A stretch of DNA of 64,000 nt, from positions 307,001-371,000 of the forward strand of contig CAJNDT010003124.1 in assembly GCA_905221615.1 (NCBI GenBank), given 5' to 3'. Source of the DNA: Symbiodinium sp. CCMP2592. Lineage: Eukaryota > Sar > Dinophyceae > Suessiales > Symbiodiniaceae. Both the position numbers and the translations under genes were made by a program. Positions 28,308-40,344 of this stretch are shown piece after piece. Under the pieces are notes generated by a model. The model made no database searches, was not told the origin of the DNA, and saw only the letters and a list, made by a program, of their open reading frames with translations. Every line of letters starts with the position of its first letter. Within the stretch, counting starts at the first letter, position 1.

Positions 28308-28904
28308 CTCATCGGCTCCATTCCCAGAGTCTGCCAGGTTCCGCGGGAGGGTTGCCACTACCATCTCGAGGTGGCGAGAAGTCGGGCTGTGCCGGCAGAC
28401 ATGCCTCCGGGGCTGGAGTTAGCAGGGCTTTGTTGGTTTGGGAGCTTTTGAAGAAACGGCGTAACTTCTAATTGCGCTTTAATTGCTAATGCTACGTAGT
28501 GTTGGAGGGCGAAGCTACGACTGCAACTCAGGCAGGTCTGCTGCTTGCATGTCGAAGCCGAAGGGATGGATCAAGGACCGCTCAGGGAACGGTTGTTTTG
28601 CAGTGCAGATCGGATTCAAGAAAAATCGAAGACGCATACCTTGAGATGCGGGCCTCATCGTGAGTTGGGGGCAGGTTGCTGGGAGGAAGTAGAGATATCT
28701 TGGGCCGGCATTGCGCACTACCTGTGCTGCCTGCCTTAGGCCGTTCATACCTGCATTGGCTTTGCTACTCTATGCAGGAAAGCACATGGGGCCCCATTTG
28801 ATTACAGTGGTCGTGTCACACACCTGCTGTCCGGATTGTGGGCTAAGAGACCGCGCATCAAGATGCTGCTGATAGTCAGGGTGAGCTCCAACCCCACTCG
28901 GTAC
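28308..28904. other. No gene recognised
   Basis: About 600 bases with only short frames and no clear repeat. Confidence 0.4.
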
Positions 28905-29011
28905 TATAGGGGCCTAAATAATCACTAGTAACTAGTACTAGTTGGGGGGTTCCTTATTATTAGTAGTCTGATGGGCCCCAAAACCCTAGTCTAATTATTA
29001 AGGCCCCTATA
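28905..29011. mobile_element. MITE family B copy (TATAGGGGCC termini)
   Basis: The left end TATAGGGGCCTAAATAAT is matched in inverse by the right end ATTAAGGCCCCTATA, giving about 107 bp. Related copies are at 39744-39852 and 62621-62722, and half copies at 29140-29211, 29586-29640, 34590-34640, 57955-58000 and 63835-63890. Confidence 0.75.
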
Positions 29012-29911
29012 TTAGGCTTTCCAAGTTTCTGCGTTCCATGGAGGCTGGGGCAATACTGGCGACAGCGGCCTCCTTGTCTATCTGCAGCGGAGCGGAACAC
29101 CAGGCGACTTGGAGGACAGGGCCAGGTGGCAAGGTGGTTCCTTAGTATAAGTACAGTATAACATACATTTAGTATACCCCGAAACCCTATTCTAATTGTT
29201 GAGGCCCCTATATTAGGATCTTTCGAGTGCCCTGAAAATCTTGCTGCTGTCCCTCGGTGCTCCCGAATACCGGGGAGTTTGGAAGTCTCAGGGTGAGCAG
29301 ACTGTGACACATTTCAAGAGCCCTGCCGAGGATCTCCGATTGCCAAGAGTAGTACTGTCGCCATAGTCCGTCGCGGTCGCGGCCGCTGTGGTCGTGGTCG
29401 TCGTCGTCGTCCGAGTAGTAAGTAGTGGGTCGCGGCAACAGCAGCAGCAGCAGCACGATGAAAAGCAGTTCATCACTTGGGCGTGGGACAGAAACGAGGA
29501 CGATGTCACACCCATCGTCAGTGTCGTCTACGACCGTCGACGGACTCTTCGCTGAAATATTTGGCAGCTAGCTGCTAGCTGATACAGGGGCCTTAATAAG
29601 TAGAATAGGGTCTGGGAGCAAACTATACTATAATTAGAACAAGGACCCCCCCCCCCAGAAAAGAATTCTAGTGGTATTTAAAAGGCACATGGTATTAAAT
29701 CCTTCGAGCCCTAAGGCTCATGAGGCCTAAACCGTCAAACTCCAGAACCCCTCTAAGTCTCGACACCTTAAACCGTAGCGTAACCTACCAAACCTTACTT
29801 TCGTGTAGGGTCCTTACAAGTACTCCATATAACTTCACATAGCTGTATAGTAAGAGCGTACGGTAAAGTAGCGTTTGGTAGTTTGATGTACTAAGTCAGT
29901 TTCTAATCTCT
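29012..29911. other. Degenerate MITE pieces and a CGT/GCA triplet patch
   Basis: Holds half copies of family B (29140-29211, 29586-29640), a short triplet patch (29360-29460) and a C homopolymer (29646-29657). No gene recognised. Confidence 0.45.
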
Positions 29912-30048
29912 AAGCCCTAAACCCTAAGCCCTAATGACTAAAGCCGACACCCTAAACCTTACATCCTATTCCCTAAACCCTAAGCCCTAATAACCAAACC
30001 CTAAACCATAAATCCTATTCCCTGAACCCTAAACCCTAAAGTTTAAAG
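29912..30048. repeat. Degenerate telomere-like tract
   Basis: Repeated CCCTAA(A/G) units mixed with variants such as CCTATTCCCT. Confidence 0.85.
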
Positions 30049-30416
30049 ACCTTACCCCCTGATAGCCCCAAAAGGCCCAGAGCTCCAAGGCCAAAAGCAT
30101 CAAAGCCTGGCCCTCTAAGCTCTGACAACTATGATTATGACTCTGACTATGATCAACTATTGTTCTTTCTTTTTTTCACATCTTCTTATTACTACAGTTG
30201 TTGATAGTTATATCTCGTATTATTATTGTTGTTTTTGTTGGTATTATTACTGTTGTTATTGTTGGTACTGTTATTTGCAATTATCATTGTTATTGTGACT
30301 CCCGGCAACCCAGGAGCTCAAGCCTCATGCACCGCAGTACGTCCCCATCGCTGGAGGGCCCTTATGCTCCTCAACCTGGGGACGTCTTCCAGGTCCCGGA
30401 GGGAATAGGGCTGAGA

Positions 30417-30545
30417 AGGGTTTAGAGGGGTTTCGGGGGGTTTCGGGGGGTTTAGGGTTTCGGGTTGGTTTAGGGGTTTAGTGTTTCGGGGTTTCGGGGT
30501 TGAGGGTTTAGGGGTTTGGGGTTCAGGGGTTTAGGGTTTAGCAAT
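30417..30545. repeat. Telomere-like TTTAGGG/TTTCGGGG tract
   Basis: G-rich strand on plus here, opposite in orientation to 28254 and 29912. Units vary between GGTTTAGG, GGTTTCGG and GGTTTGGG. Confidence 0.85.
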
Positions 30546-33500
30546 CTGGGGACGTCTTCCAGGCCCAACCGAGGGAATAGGGAGACCCAAAAAGTAGACC
30601 GTTTAGAAATGAGGGGTCGGGGTTTAGGGTTGTGGTCGGGTTTAGCTGGTTGTTGAAACCCATGTACTAGGATTTCGACTATAAGTCTTGCGAAACCAGG
30701 GACGGTATGGCAGTCAGGTCTTGTTGCCGCAGTGGATTTAATGTAAAACGTGTAGACCCTCACAGTTTAAGGCCTCAACATATGCAGGGCCCCTAGGTTT
30801 ATGACCCCGTATCTAGGCTCCGAGTCGTTTCGACCGCGGGCGAGCATCGGGCCTGTGAAGCTGTGAAGCAAGGCCTAAAGGCTTCAGGGTGCGGGGCTGT
30901 TTTGGGGTTGGTGGGTTTTTAGGGTGTTGGAGTGGAAGGTTCCATGTATGGTGGTGTTGAACTCCTTGGGCATAGGTTTTCGGATGGCCCCAACATTAAT
31001 TATCCATTGTTTACCCGCTGTGTTCAGGTAGTGCTGCGCTGCCCAAACTACCCGGGTTGGCGGTCGCACTGCCGCTGGAGCTATACCCTTCGGCTTCAGG
31101 GGGTTCAGAATTCTGAGGGTTCAGCGGTGAAGGGTCTAGGGCTGTATGATTTTGGTTGTGAGGTTGTGTACTTCGGGCCTCTGGGCCCGATGCCCGAAGT
31201 CCTTGCACTCATCTGTGGCTTTTTGACTTCTTTGCCCCGAATTACTATGCCCTAAAGCGCTGTACCTAAACCCAAAACCCTAAACCCAAGGCAGCCAGCC
31301 TTGTGGTTGAGCCAAGCTTCGACCAAGTGACCCTGTTGTCAGAGCTAGTCTGATCAGTCTGAACTTCGGCTTCAGGACTTAGGGCTTTAAGTGACTTAGA
31401 AAAGGTTGCTGGCAGCTGCTCGTGTTCTATAACCAACCTGCCTTACCCTAGGGATCAAAATCGCCCAAAAGCCTTACTGTATCTAGTACAGTCTTTTGGG
31501 CCCAAGTGGCCCAAGAGCCTTAACATATGAGTCCTTAGATCCGTAGCTTTAGAAGCAGCAAGTCATCGGCCCCTGGGCCTTACTTTACGCGCCCTGGGTT
31601 TGCGTTTTTTTTCGACCAGGGGCCCAGAGTAGCCCTTATTCCCTTTTTCAGGGTTTAGGTTCCCTTATAACCCCTTTTAAACCAAAAAGGGCACCCTTGC
31701 TATTCCTAGGTTGCTCTTAGAGTCGAGAGCCTTAACATTCCTCCTAGGCCGTGAAACCTGAGAGCCCCAGAGCCCCCAAGCTCCAAAACCCGAAGCCCCA
31801 AACCAGAAAATTTTGAACCTTACAAAACGTTAAAAAACCTTAACTAAATAAACGTTAAGGAACCTTAACTAAACAGCCCCAACCCCAAAAGACTATACCC
31901 TTCCAAAAACCCTGTAATCCTAAACCTTGAACCCAGAACCCTAAACCCCGTAAAGCCCCAACCCCAAACGTATACCCTTCGAGGAGACCTTTGATAGAAA
32001 GAAACCTAATCCCTAAATAGCCCCAACCCCAAACCCAATATACCCTTCGAGGAACCCCTTGATAGAAAGAAAGAGCAACCTAGTAGCAGAGTAGGTAACC
32101 CTTAACCTTTTTGGGGTAGGATAGCCCCTCTATAATCCCCATATAATCAAAAAAGGAAACCTTCAGCTCCGCATGATACCCGACAAGTAGGGCAAGAGCA
32201 TTTCCAAGGCTCACAAGTCTGTCTTGTGGCGGACTGCGAGAAGCAGTCCCAGGACGGGAAGCCGGGGGAAAGGGGCAGGTTTAGAGGGCGTGTAGTTTTA
32301 TGCTGTTCTAAGACTCTGTAAGGCTATAAGGGCTCTAGAAGGGGCCCTTGTGGGTTCTCTCAGGGCTTTGGGTTGAGGGCTTAAGGCTCTGGGTATCGGG
32401 TTGCGGGCGTCCGGGTTCATTTTTTCAGGGGTTCCGGGTTTGAGGTATCCGACTCCGATATCTGTTGAAGTGCAATATGAAGTGCTGGAAGGACACTACC
32501 AGCCCCAAATTCCTAAACCCCAAATCCAAAACCCGAAACCCCGAGCCATAATTCTTAAGCCCTAAACTCATGAGTGCTGCGGGGCAAGCTCCCAGTTTTA
32601 TGGCGACCCACTTCCTCAGCCATGCGATGGCAATGTAGCAGGATGTTGCAGGCTTTGGTGTTTCTCCTGCAAGGGGGAGCGCGTTGCGGTGGAGGGCCCG
32701 GGTGACGGTTTAAGAAAAGATGCGCCGATATCACCACCACTCTTCAGTCGTGTCTTAAGGGCCCTCTTAGACACCCTGGCGGTCGTTCTAGCACTTAGGC
32801 TCGGGTTCCGTAATCAGCATCCCAGCTGGCGACCTTAACGAGGAATTTTCATCATCGCGTGTCGGCAGCAGCGCCGAACCCCAAAATGGGAGGAGTGTTC
32901 GCAACAACAGCTCACATGTCTGGCATTCTTCTTGTAACACTAGCAAGTGAAACAGAAAGGTCAGCAGCATTGTGCATGATGGAAGTAAGAACGATTCGAG
33001 CAGCATTGACACTCGTAATTAGCCATCACAGCAATGTAGACAACAGTAGCAGTAAAACTGGAAAGAAGCATAATGAGCACAGGTGCCCGCCTAAACCCTA
33101 GGGCGTAAGTCTAATCCCAAAACCCGAGACCTAGGTGCAACACCGCCTTCTCTGGAAGAGCTTCTGCTGCCTAAGCGGACGAAAAAGGCTATCAAACAAA
33201 CGCAAGAAACTCGTAAACCCAATCGTGGGCGCACAGCTTCCAGGAAGAACTTCCTGGAGAGCTTTCGAAGGAGTGGCAGGCCAGGCTCCACAGCCGATCC
33301 CACAGACTTCGAGTTCATACGCATTTTGTGCAGGGCCCGTCGTTAGAGTTTAGGGTGTGGTATTTGGGGTTTTGGGCTCTATGAACTCTGGGTCAAATGA
33401 TGTGTACAGTGTAGGGTGCGGGACTTGGGGGTCGCAGGGCTGAACGGCTTAAATGCAGGGGTTGCTTCCCGACAGGAAACCGCGTTGAAATTTGACTTCA

Positions 33501-33600
33501 AATGTGGAAGGTACTGGACTGACCTTTGCATCCTAATCCTAATCCCAGTGCTACGGAAGCTTCGCAGGGTCTTAAGTAGCTCTGGCCTTGTTCTTGTATG
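30546..33600. other. Gene-poor region with scattered CCCTAAA-like motifs
   Basis: About 3 kb in which short AT-rich stretches alternate with degenerate CCCTAAA or CCCCAAAC motifs (for example 31256-31290 and 31900-32040). No frame carries a recognisable domain. Confidence 0.45.
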
Positions 33601-33635
33601 GTGATTGAAGTATCTGCGTACGGTCGGCCACGACA

Positions 33636-33910
33636 ATGCTGCGGACGACGAACACCAAAACAGCCGCTACCACGACCACAGCGAGCACCACGACTGCCAC
33701 GACTGCCACGAGCAGGAGTGCTACCAGCACCACGAGCATCGCGAGTACTACTGCCACTGCCACCGGCGCCGCGGCCAAACAACCACAGCGCCGCCACCAG
33801 CACCGCTGTCGCTATTGCCGCCCGCCAACGCCGTCGCTGCCCTCACGTCACCACCAGTGCCGCCACCACCACCAGCAGCACCACCACAAGCACCACCGGC
33901 GACAGGTTCA
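33636..33910. repeat. Imperfect ACC/CGC/ACG triplet region
   Basis: Three-base periodicity over about 270 bases keeps several frames open on both strands, giving Thr-, Pro- or Val-rich products. It reads as a decayed microsatellite, not a gene. Confidence 0.7.
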
Positions 33911-35778
33911 CAGCAGCAACGAAGCAGTAACCTGTGCTGTTCGTCTGGCATTGCGGGGTTTTATGGGTTGCGCTGTTCTCGTTTTTGGTCATGCCATTGC
34001 GATACTTATCAGAACCTGTCTGCCTTGTTTCTTCTGACAGTTTCCAGTACGAGTCGAATTGATGTCCTCCGGTTGCTTGCAGGCGCTGAGCGAAAATGCC
34101 TTCTACCGGCTGTGGGCTGCGCTCGGTGACGGCGAGTCCTTCCTGCACCTCGGCGCGAAACTGTCCGGACTCCGGTGAAAGGGACTTTGAAGGCGCGAGG
34201 CCTTGCAGTCTGTGAGGTCGGGGCACCTTTACCAGCAGCAGCAGCACCAGCAGCAGGAGCAGCTTTACTTGTAGTCGTTGTGAGAGAGCACCAGCGCCAG
34301 CAGCAGCTGTAGGCGAGGAGTCGGAGCAGGAGGGGGAGTAGGGGGTAGGGTAGCAGGGGGAGGGAGGGAGAGGGGTATGAAAATGGGAGTAGGAGAATGG
34401 TTTCGGCATTTTACGATCATCTGTACTTCTTCCGAGCTCAGCCAAGGTCCCTGGACTCATCGCATCTGTCCCTTGCTGGGCAGGAGCTCAACACACCCTG
34501 ACTTTGAGTTCCCATGGAGACAGTCGGGGAAGACCATCGACTGTAAGATTTGCGGGTTCGTTTTTATAACCAGAGTGTAATGGGCCGCAAAAGCTTATTC
34601 TAATTATCAAGGCCCGTATACTAATTCCCTATATTTACAATAGAACCCTGTAAGAGACGCTTTTTTGGGAACCCTTTCCTAATTGTTAAGGCCCCTATAC
34701 TAAATCCTTTCAACAGCCCTTATAGTAGCCCTTCTAGACCCCTACAAAGGAACCCTATTCTAATTCTTAAGGCCCCCATAGTATCTTTAAGGGTTCGCCC
34801 ACTGCCTCCCTCAGTGCCTTGCGGAGACTTAGCCGTTCTTTGATGCCACCAACGTACTGGAGTCTAGTCTAGTAGAATGGGTTAGGGATTCAAGGGTTTA
34901 GGGTATATAGAGTTTAGGGAAGAGGAACCTCGGTTTAGGGTGTCTAAAAAGATGGTATAATATGCTATAACATGCTATAACTGATTCTTGCGTCGGAGGA
35001 GAAGCAGAAGGTGTTCAAGGCGGCAAAGGAGACACTTAGCTGCAACATGCGAGGATCAACTAGAGCGGCCTTTGTCCTTCGGCTGGGTCTTGGGTGTCTA
35101 CTGCTGAGGGCAAGTTGACCCATGGTATGCACTGCTTATGGCTAAGACATTGACCTCTACGCCCTAAGCTTTATCGCCCCAAGCTTGAGGCATCTCGAAC
35201 TTTCGAAGATCGCCACCCCATGTGGGGCTTTAGGGTTTTGGGACTCCAAATCGCCCATTTACCATATGCTTAGCAGTGAGTCCTTTTGTTCTCTCGATCT
35301 TGGTGAATGCCAGAGATCGAGGATCACCAGTGAAGATCAGCGTGGTCCAGAGCTCTTGATGGAGCGTGTAGATCGCATTGCAAGGCCGATTTCCTGGGTT
35401 CCGAGTTGGGGTTGAGGGCTTGGGGAGGGAATCTGTTGCAGCTCCCAGGACGATGAGGTTGATGTGTTACTGTTACCGTTACTAGTATGAAAATAATCGC
35501 TGTATTTAATATCATTGTTAGCATTGGGTTCGCTGACACTCAGTTTCACTTTCGCTCGTTTTACAGCTTATTTCATTTCGTCTCGTGACACCTCGTTTTA
35601 CTTCATTCCGATTTGACTGTCTTGGTTCCATTTCAATGCAGCTGGGTGTGGTGAATCTCCTTGCCGACTGGCTTCAACGGAACTCACACGCTTCTAACAA
35701 TCCAATTTATTTTTGTTTCATGCTTAATATTATTGCCACTGAGAGGTCAATTTCGATTCTTACTACATATATCGTTTT
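33911..35778. other. No gene recognised; MITE remnants
   Basis: Contains half copies of family B at 34590-34640, 34675-34705 and 34750-34785. The GCA/CAG-rich patch at 34230-34320 is low complexity. Confidence 0.45.
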
Positions 35779-36028
35779 TCTCCCCTCCTCCCCTCCTCCC
35801 CTCCTCCCCTCCTCCCCTCCTCCCCTCCTCCCCTCCTCCCCCTCTCCCCTCCTCCCATCCTCCCCTCCCACCTCCCCTCCTCCCATCCTCCTCCTCCTCC
35901 TCCCTCCTCCCCTCTTCCATCCTTCCCTCCTTCCCTCCTTCCCTCCTTCCCTCCTTCCCTCCTTCCCTCCTTCCCTCCTTCCCTCCTTCCCTCCTTCCCT
36001 CCTCCTCCTCCTCCTCCTCCTCCTCGCC
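35779..36028. repeat. Pyrimidine tract: (CCCCTCCT)n, (CCTTCCCT)n, (CTC)n
   Basis: About 250 bases of pure C/T on plus in three successive repeat types, (CCCCTCCT)n, (CCTTCCCT)n at 35918-36000 and (CCT)n at the end. Long homopyrimidine runs can form triplex DNA. Confidence 0.95.
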
Positions 36029-36874
36029 TGAGCAGGCCATCGGCATTGCCTCGCAAAGTTCTGGAGGGCGCACGACGTCTCCTTGAGAAGCTAGCATCCT
36101 GCCAGAGGGTTACTCGGGGTCTTCGGGCGAGTGGGATTCGGGTTTAGGGCTAGCGGCTGCAGGGCTCAGCAAGTGGGGGATGGGCTGTCTGTTCAGGAGA
36201 GGCTTTCGGAACACTTGTGACCTACCGGCCCCATCGCTGAGACGAGTTTCGATTTGGGGGCTCGATTTGGGGGTTCCCTAAACACTAAAGCCTATGTGCA
36301 GCTGAGGCCCAGAACGTCTCCGTCATGGGCGCGCCGAGGGCTTCCCAAGAGAGGCTGGCGGCGCCAGGGTTTTGAGTTCAAGGTTCTGGGTTTAAGATTA
36401 GGGTTTAAGGTTTCGGGTTTAGGAGTTTAGGCCTTAGAGGTTTGGGGCTTCGTGAGGGAACGCCTCGCCGGAACACCTTGAGTTCGGGCTTCGGTGGGGG
36501 CGGAAGCTGGGAACGAGTTACTTCTCGAAGATTTGGCCCTAAACCCTACACCCTAAACCCTAGACAGTGGCTCCACGTCAGGTCGAAGAAGTATCGAGAA
36601 CTGGCTTGTTTGATCCATCAGACCTTGGATCACCTGGAGACGGATCAGCCGCAGGTTCTGCTTGGGCTTTTTGGGCTTGAGGGCATGGTTGAGAGTTCGG
36701 GGCCCTAAACCCTAAATCCTAAACCCTACAAGCCCTAAACGTCTTTAGGGTTTGAGGTTTTTTTGGTTTTCATTTGTCCCTTGGTACTGGAGTTCTCCCG
36801 GTTTGCAGTTTTGGGTGCAAGAACTCCAAACGCAGACAACGAGCCACCCGTAATTCTTTTGAAACAGTCAAGAG

Positions 36875-37207
36875 GTGCTGGAAGCAGTTTTGCGCCAGTA
36901 TGCAGAGTGTGTGGATGACTGCATCTACCGCTGGGAACGGGAGATTCACAACATGCACGACATGGTCACCGGAGAGGCAACATGCGACGATGCCTTGGAT
37001 GCAGAGGATGCCATCCTCCGCATGCTTTACAACGAGCGCCGGCAGATGGCGGAGGGAGTACTCCACTCCACCAAGGGGGCTCTCCAGAGCGCAGCAGACA
37101 TGCATTTCGAGAGCCACTTCTATGCAAGCGTCCACTTTGGCCTCGCCGAGCAGCTCACCGCACGCCAGGACCCTTTTTGCTTTGCATCGAAGCCTGCATC
37201 TACATAA
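36875..37207 (+). CDS. Probable exon or gene fragment, helical protein
   Basis: A frame of 110 residues (MLEAVLRQYAECVDD...) with a natural-looking composition: acidic helices, Cys, Trp and His, and no repeat character, unlike its surroundings. The sequence before it ends in a tract that could be an intron 3' end (cag/ag near 36871). It has no recognisable domain. It may be one exon of a larger gene whose other exons I cannot find. Confidence 0.45.
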   Translation: MLEAVLRQYAECVDDCIYRWEREIHNMHDMVTGEATCDDALDAEDAILRMLYNERRQMAEGVLHSTKGALQSAADMHFESHFYASVHFGLAEQLTARQDPFCFASKPAST

Positions 37208-37734
37208 GTACACAGAAGCCCTGCAGCCTTCGGAAGTTGCAACTTTTGAAGCTCTGCCCTATGAAAATTCAGCAACGCACGCAGCCCTCAGAAGCCCTCA
37301 GCCGAAGCCGCAAGAGGACCCACATCGGCTTACCTACTTGACCATGGACAGCGGCTTGCGGGCCGATCAGCTCAAGGCAAAGTCACGAAGTCACGCAGTG
37401 TTTAGAGGTTAAGCGGTTAAGCGTGTTTAGGGTTCAGGGTTTGGGGATCAGGGTTTCGGGGATTAGGGTTTTGGGAGTTTCCTGCGTCTTTGTACGTCGC
37501 AGTATGGCCCTAGACCCTAAACCCTAAAGAAACCCTGAACTCTAAACCCCTGCAAGGCACGGCTGCTCGCTACCTACACGCCGACCCGGATCCTGGGTTC
37601 TTCTGAAGGAACTTACTTTAAGTTACCATAACCAAGAAACCCTATTATTTAGCCAAGAAATCCCATTATTACTGTAGGTCCCTACCACGGAAACTTAGAT
37701 GATAAGTCCCTTAGCAAGAGCCCAATACCACCTA

Positions 37735-37950
37735 ATTGAGGACTCTACCTTAGATCATAAGAGAGCTTCATATGATGATTTAGGCTATATTCCCTAATTA
37801 AGGGGTATTGCGGTCTCTAAAGGACCCTAAACCCTAAACCCTAAGCCCTTAATTGAGTAACTAAGGGGTATTGGGGTCTCTGAGACCAAGAGCGTTTACT
37901 ACACATCCCTACTATGGTAACTTAAGCTATACGCCCCTTAAGAAGAGCCC
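37735..37950. mobile_element. MITE family D copies around a telomere-like run
   Basis: Inverted modules based on CCTTAATTAAGGaATAT: the segment from 37735 to 37825 and a second up to 37950 face each other across a CCCTAAA run at 37826-37850. Confidence 0.55.
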
Positions 37951-37956
37951 AATACC

Positions 37957-38048
37957 CCTCTAAACCCTAAACCCTAAGCCCTAAACCCTAAGCCCTAAAC
38001 CCTAAGCCCTAAACCCTAAACTCTAAACTCTAAACCCTAAACCCTAGG
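37957..38048. repeat. Telomere-like (CCCTAAA/CCCTAAG)n tract
   Basis: About 13 units, one of the longest interstitial runs in the window. Confidence 0.92.
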
Positions 38049-38169
38049 TATGGAGTATAAGAACAAGAGCCGAGGATCCGGGAGGTTCTGCGCCGCGAGG
38101 TCTTGGAGTCCAAGGCCAAAGGGTCCCAGGCCCCTCAGGCGAAATCCATAAAATAGAAAACGCCTTTAA

Positions 38170-38266
38170 GGTTTTGGGGCATAGGGTTCAGGGTTTCGGG
38201 TTTAGGGCATAGAGTTTAGGGCTTTGGGCATAGAGTTTAGGGTTCAGGGTTTAGGGTTTAGGGCGA
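38170..38266. repeat. Telomere-like TTTAGGG tract, opposite orientation
   Basis: GGTTCAGGG, GGTTTAGGG and GGGCATAGAG variants; the G-rich strand is on plus, facing the C-rich run at 37957. Confidence 0.85.
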
Positions 38267-38283
38267 AATCCATCAAGGGCCCT

Positions 38284-38400
38284 CCCAGAGCCCCACGACT
38301 CCCAATATCCATTAATTAAGCAATATACCCTAAACCATAGAGGAGCTTTATATTATGGCTTAAGGTATATTCCTTAATTAAAGGGTAGTGGATCTCTGGG
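38284..38400. mobile_element. MITE family D copy
   Basis: About 117 bp with terminal inverted repeats of about 50 bases: CCCAGAG at the left end pairs with CTCTGGG at the right end, and both arms carry TTAATTAAG(C/G)AATATACC. Confidence 0.75.
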
Positions 38401-38810
38401 TTGGACACTTATACTGTTTTGGGGGAGCTCCTTAGTATAAATATAGTATCACGGGCCCCAAAACCCTAGTGCAGTATCGAGCTCTTACAAAGTGTGCCTG
38501 CAAGGGACCTTAGAGCGAAACCTAAGTGCAGAGGTTTAGATTCTAGGAGCCTAAAACCCCTAAACCCCCAAACCCCTAAACTCCTAAACTCCAAAACTCC
38601 TAAACAGGCCCTAAACCCTAAGGGTTTAGGGTGTAGGGGTTCAGGAACCTTAACGGAGCCCCGAGTCCCCCAAAAGCCATGGGAAATCCGCTCCCTGCAG
38701 CTTTTCAGGCTCTCCGCGAGAAGCTCCTGGACTGGCTCAAGGTGGGTGCTTAGAAAAGGGATCTATAGAGTTCCTTAAAGGGATCTATGGGGTTTAGGGT
38801 TTAGGGTTTA

Positions 38811-38930
38811 CTTGGAGGATCAGGGGACTTAGTAAGTAAGGTTATAGGTACCCTAATTGGGGGTATAAGTAGTTATATGTATAGTTACCTTATTTAGGAC
38901 CCTAGTTACTAAGTCCCATGATCCTTTAAG
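38811..38930. mobile_element. MITE family A copy
   Basis: Inverted ends of about 26 bases: the left end carries GGATCAGGGGACTTAGTAAG, the right end is the inverse with GGATCATGGGACTTAGTAA. Length 120 bp. Other copies are at 44381-44500 and 57715-57837. Confidence 0.85.
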
Positions 38931-38956
38931 TGGTTCTCCAAACTGGTGTCCCTTTT

Positions 38957-39040
38957 GAGGGTTCAGGGTTTAGGGTTTAGGGTATGGGGTTTAGGGTTGA
39001 GGGTATAGGGTTTAGGGTTTAGGGTTGAGGGTTTAGGGCT
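38957..39040. repeat. Telomere-like TTTAGGG tract
   Basis: About 11 GGTTTAGGG or GGTTGAGGG units, directly after MITE 38811-38930. Confidence 0.9.
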
Positions 39041-39743
39041 ACAAGGCTGCCGTAGTATTTGGGGGGCCTGAGAGGGACCGTAAGTTAGAGAACTACCCAG
39101 GTGCAGGTACCTCCTGGCTTCCGCACCGAATTTTCGGAAGAAAGTCGGAGGGAGGCCTGGCTGCACAGCTACTGCCACGACGAGGAGGGGCGGATGACTT
39201 TGGGAAGTGACGAAGAAAACGCTTTCATATGTCAGGTTATGAAGAGAAGGATACTAATGTAGGGAGTCTTGTCAGGGATATATTATATTATGATATGCTA
39301 TATCATGCTTTATAAAATTCAAATCAACTGAGGACTGAGGAGGCTCTGAATTACATGCTCTGCCGCATGCATATCTTGTCTGCAGACAGCCTGGTCTATG
39401 CCACCGCGGGCCACTCCGGGGAGTTGAAGCGCCAGCTCCCCTCCACGGGACTCGAGCCTACAGGCGATCGTCACCGGTGCAGGGTGTCTTGATCCCTTGC
39501 TGGCTATGGAACTTCTTTTGAAGAGGGTTTTCAATAACCCTCTCCTGGTACAAGTACAGATTCAGAAAGAAGACGAAGTCGAAGCCCCTGGACAGACAAG
39601 TAGCTCGGCGCGGCGCGACGTACAGGTGGACCTCACCAGCGGTGCATTTCAGGCACTTTTCCTTCCTTCATCGTTTCGAAAGCAAGCTTCTGCCACTGCT
39701 TGTAGCATCTGAGCCCTGTGGGTGGCATATGCCTCGCCAGCAA

Positions 39744-39852
39744 TATAGGGGCCAGAATGCTATCCAACACTAGTCCTTGCGTTCTTTTTTATAGGTTCTA
39801 CCTAGATAATATACCCCCCCAAAGCCCCCATGTAACGATTGAGGCCCCTATA
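39744..39852. mobile_element. MITE family B copy
   Basis: TATAGGGGCC at the left end and GGCCCCTATA at the right end, 109 bp. Confidence 0.7.
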
Positions 39853-40004
39853 TGCGCCATTTTCCCCAGAGCTCAATTCGGAGAGCAGAAGCTGGTGTGA
39901 CGTGGACAGCAAAAGAGGCGTCGGGCTTCTGCATAGCTGATCAGCCAGGATCACACGCAGGGTCATCTTAAGGTTAGGATTTCGGGGGCTTTCCTGCGCC
40001 GGCT

Positions 40005-40105
40005 ACCTAAACCCTATATCCCTAAACCCTAAACCCTAAACCCTGTAACCCTAAACCCTAAACCCTGTAACCCTAAAGCCCTAAAACCCTAAAACCCTGA
40101 AGCGC
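40005..40105. repeat. Telomere-like (CCCTAAA)n tract
   Basis: About 12 units with CCCTGTAA interruptions. Confidence 0.9.
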
Positions 40106-40344
40106 CGCCAGGTGGCAATTACACCGTTTCCGTTCCCATACCACAACATCATCGCCGTCTTCCTGTGGGGAACCCGGAGTCTGAAACCATCGGGGGGACT
40201 TTTTGGAAGGAACTCAGAGCCCTAGGTCCTAGGTGCGAGGGCCAGATGAAGGACCTTCAATCCGGTATATACCCTATTACATCGGGGACGTAAGTACTAC
40301 AGGCTGGAAGTCAGATGCTTTTGTTCGAAGTTCAAGAGCTCCGT

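Noticed and set aside
31295-31315. Partial match to the dinoflagellate spliced-leader end (TTGGCTCAA) on minus
   Set aside because: Only nine bases match and no SL gene context (donor site, Sm motif) is visible.
35779-36028. Regularly spaced repeats that might suggest a CRISPR-like array
   Set aside because: Units are 5-8 bases, contiguous and without unique spacers; a simple microsatellite.
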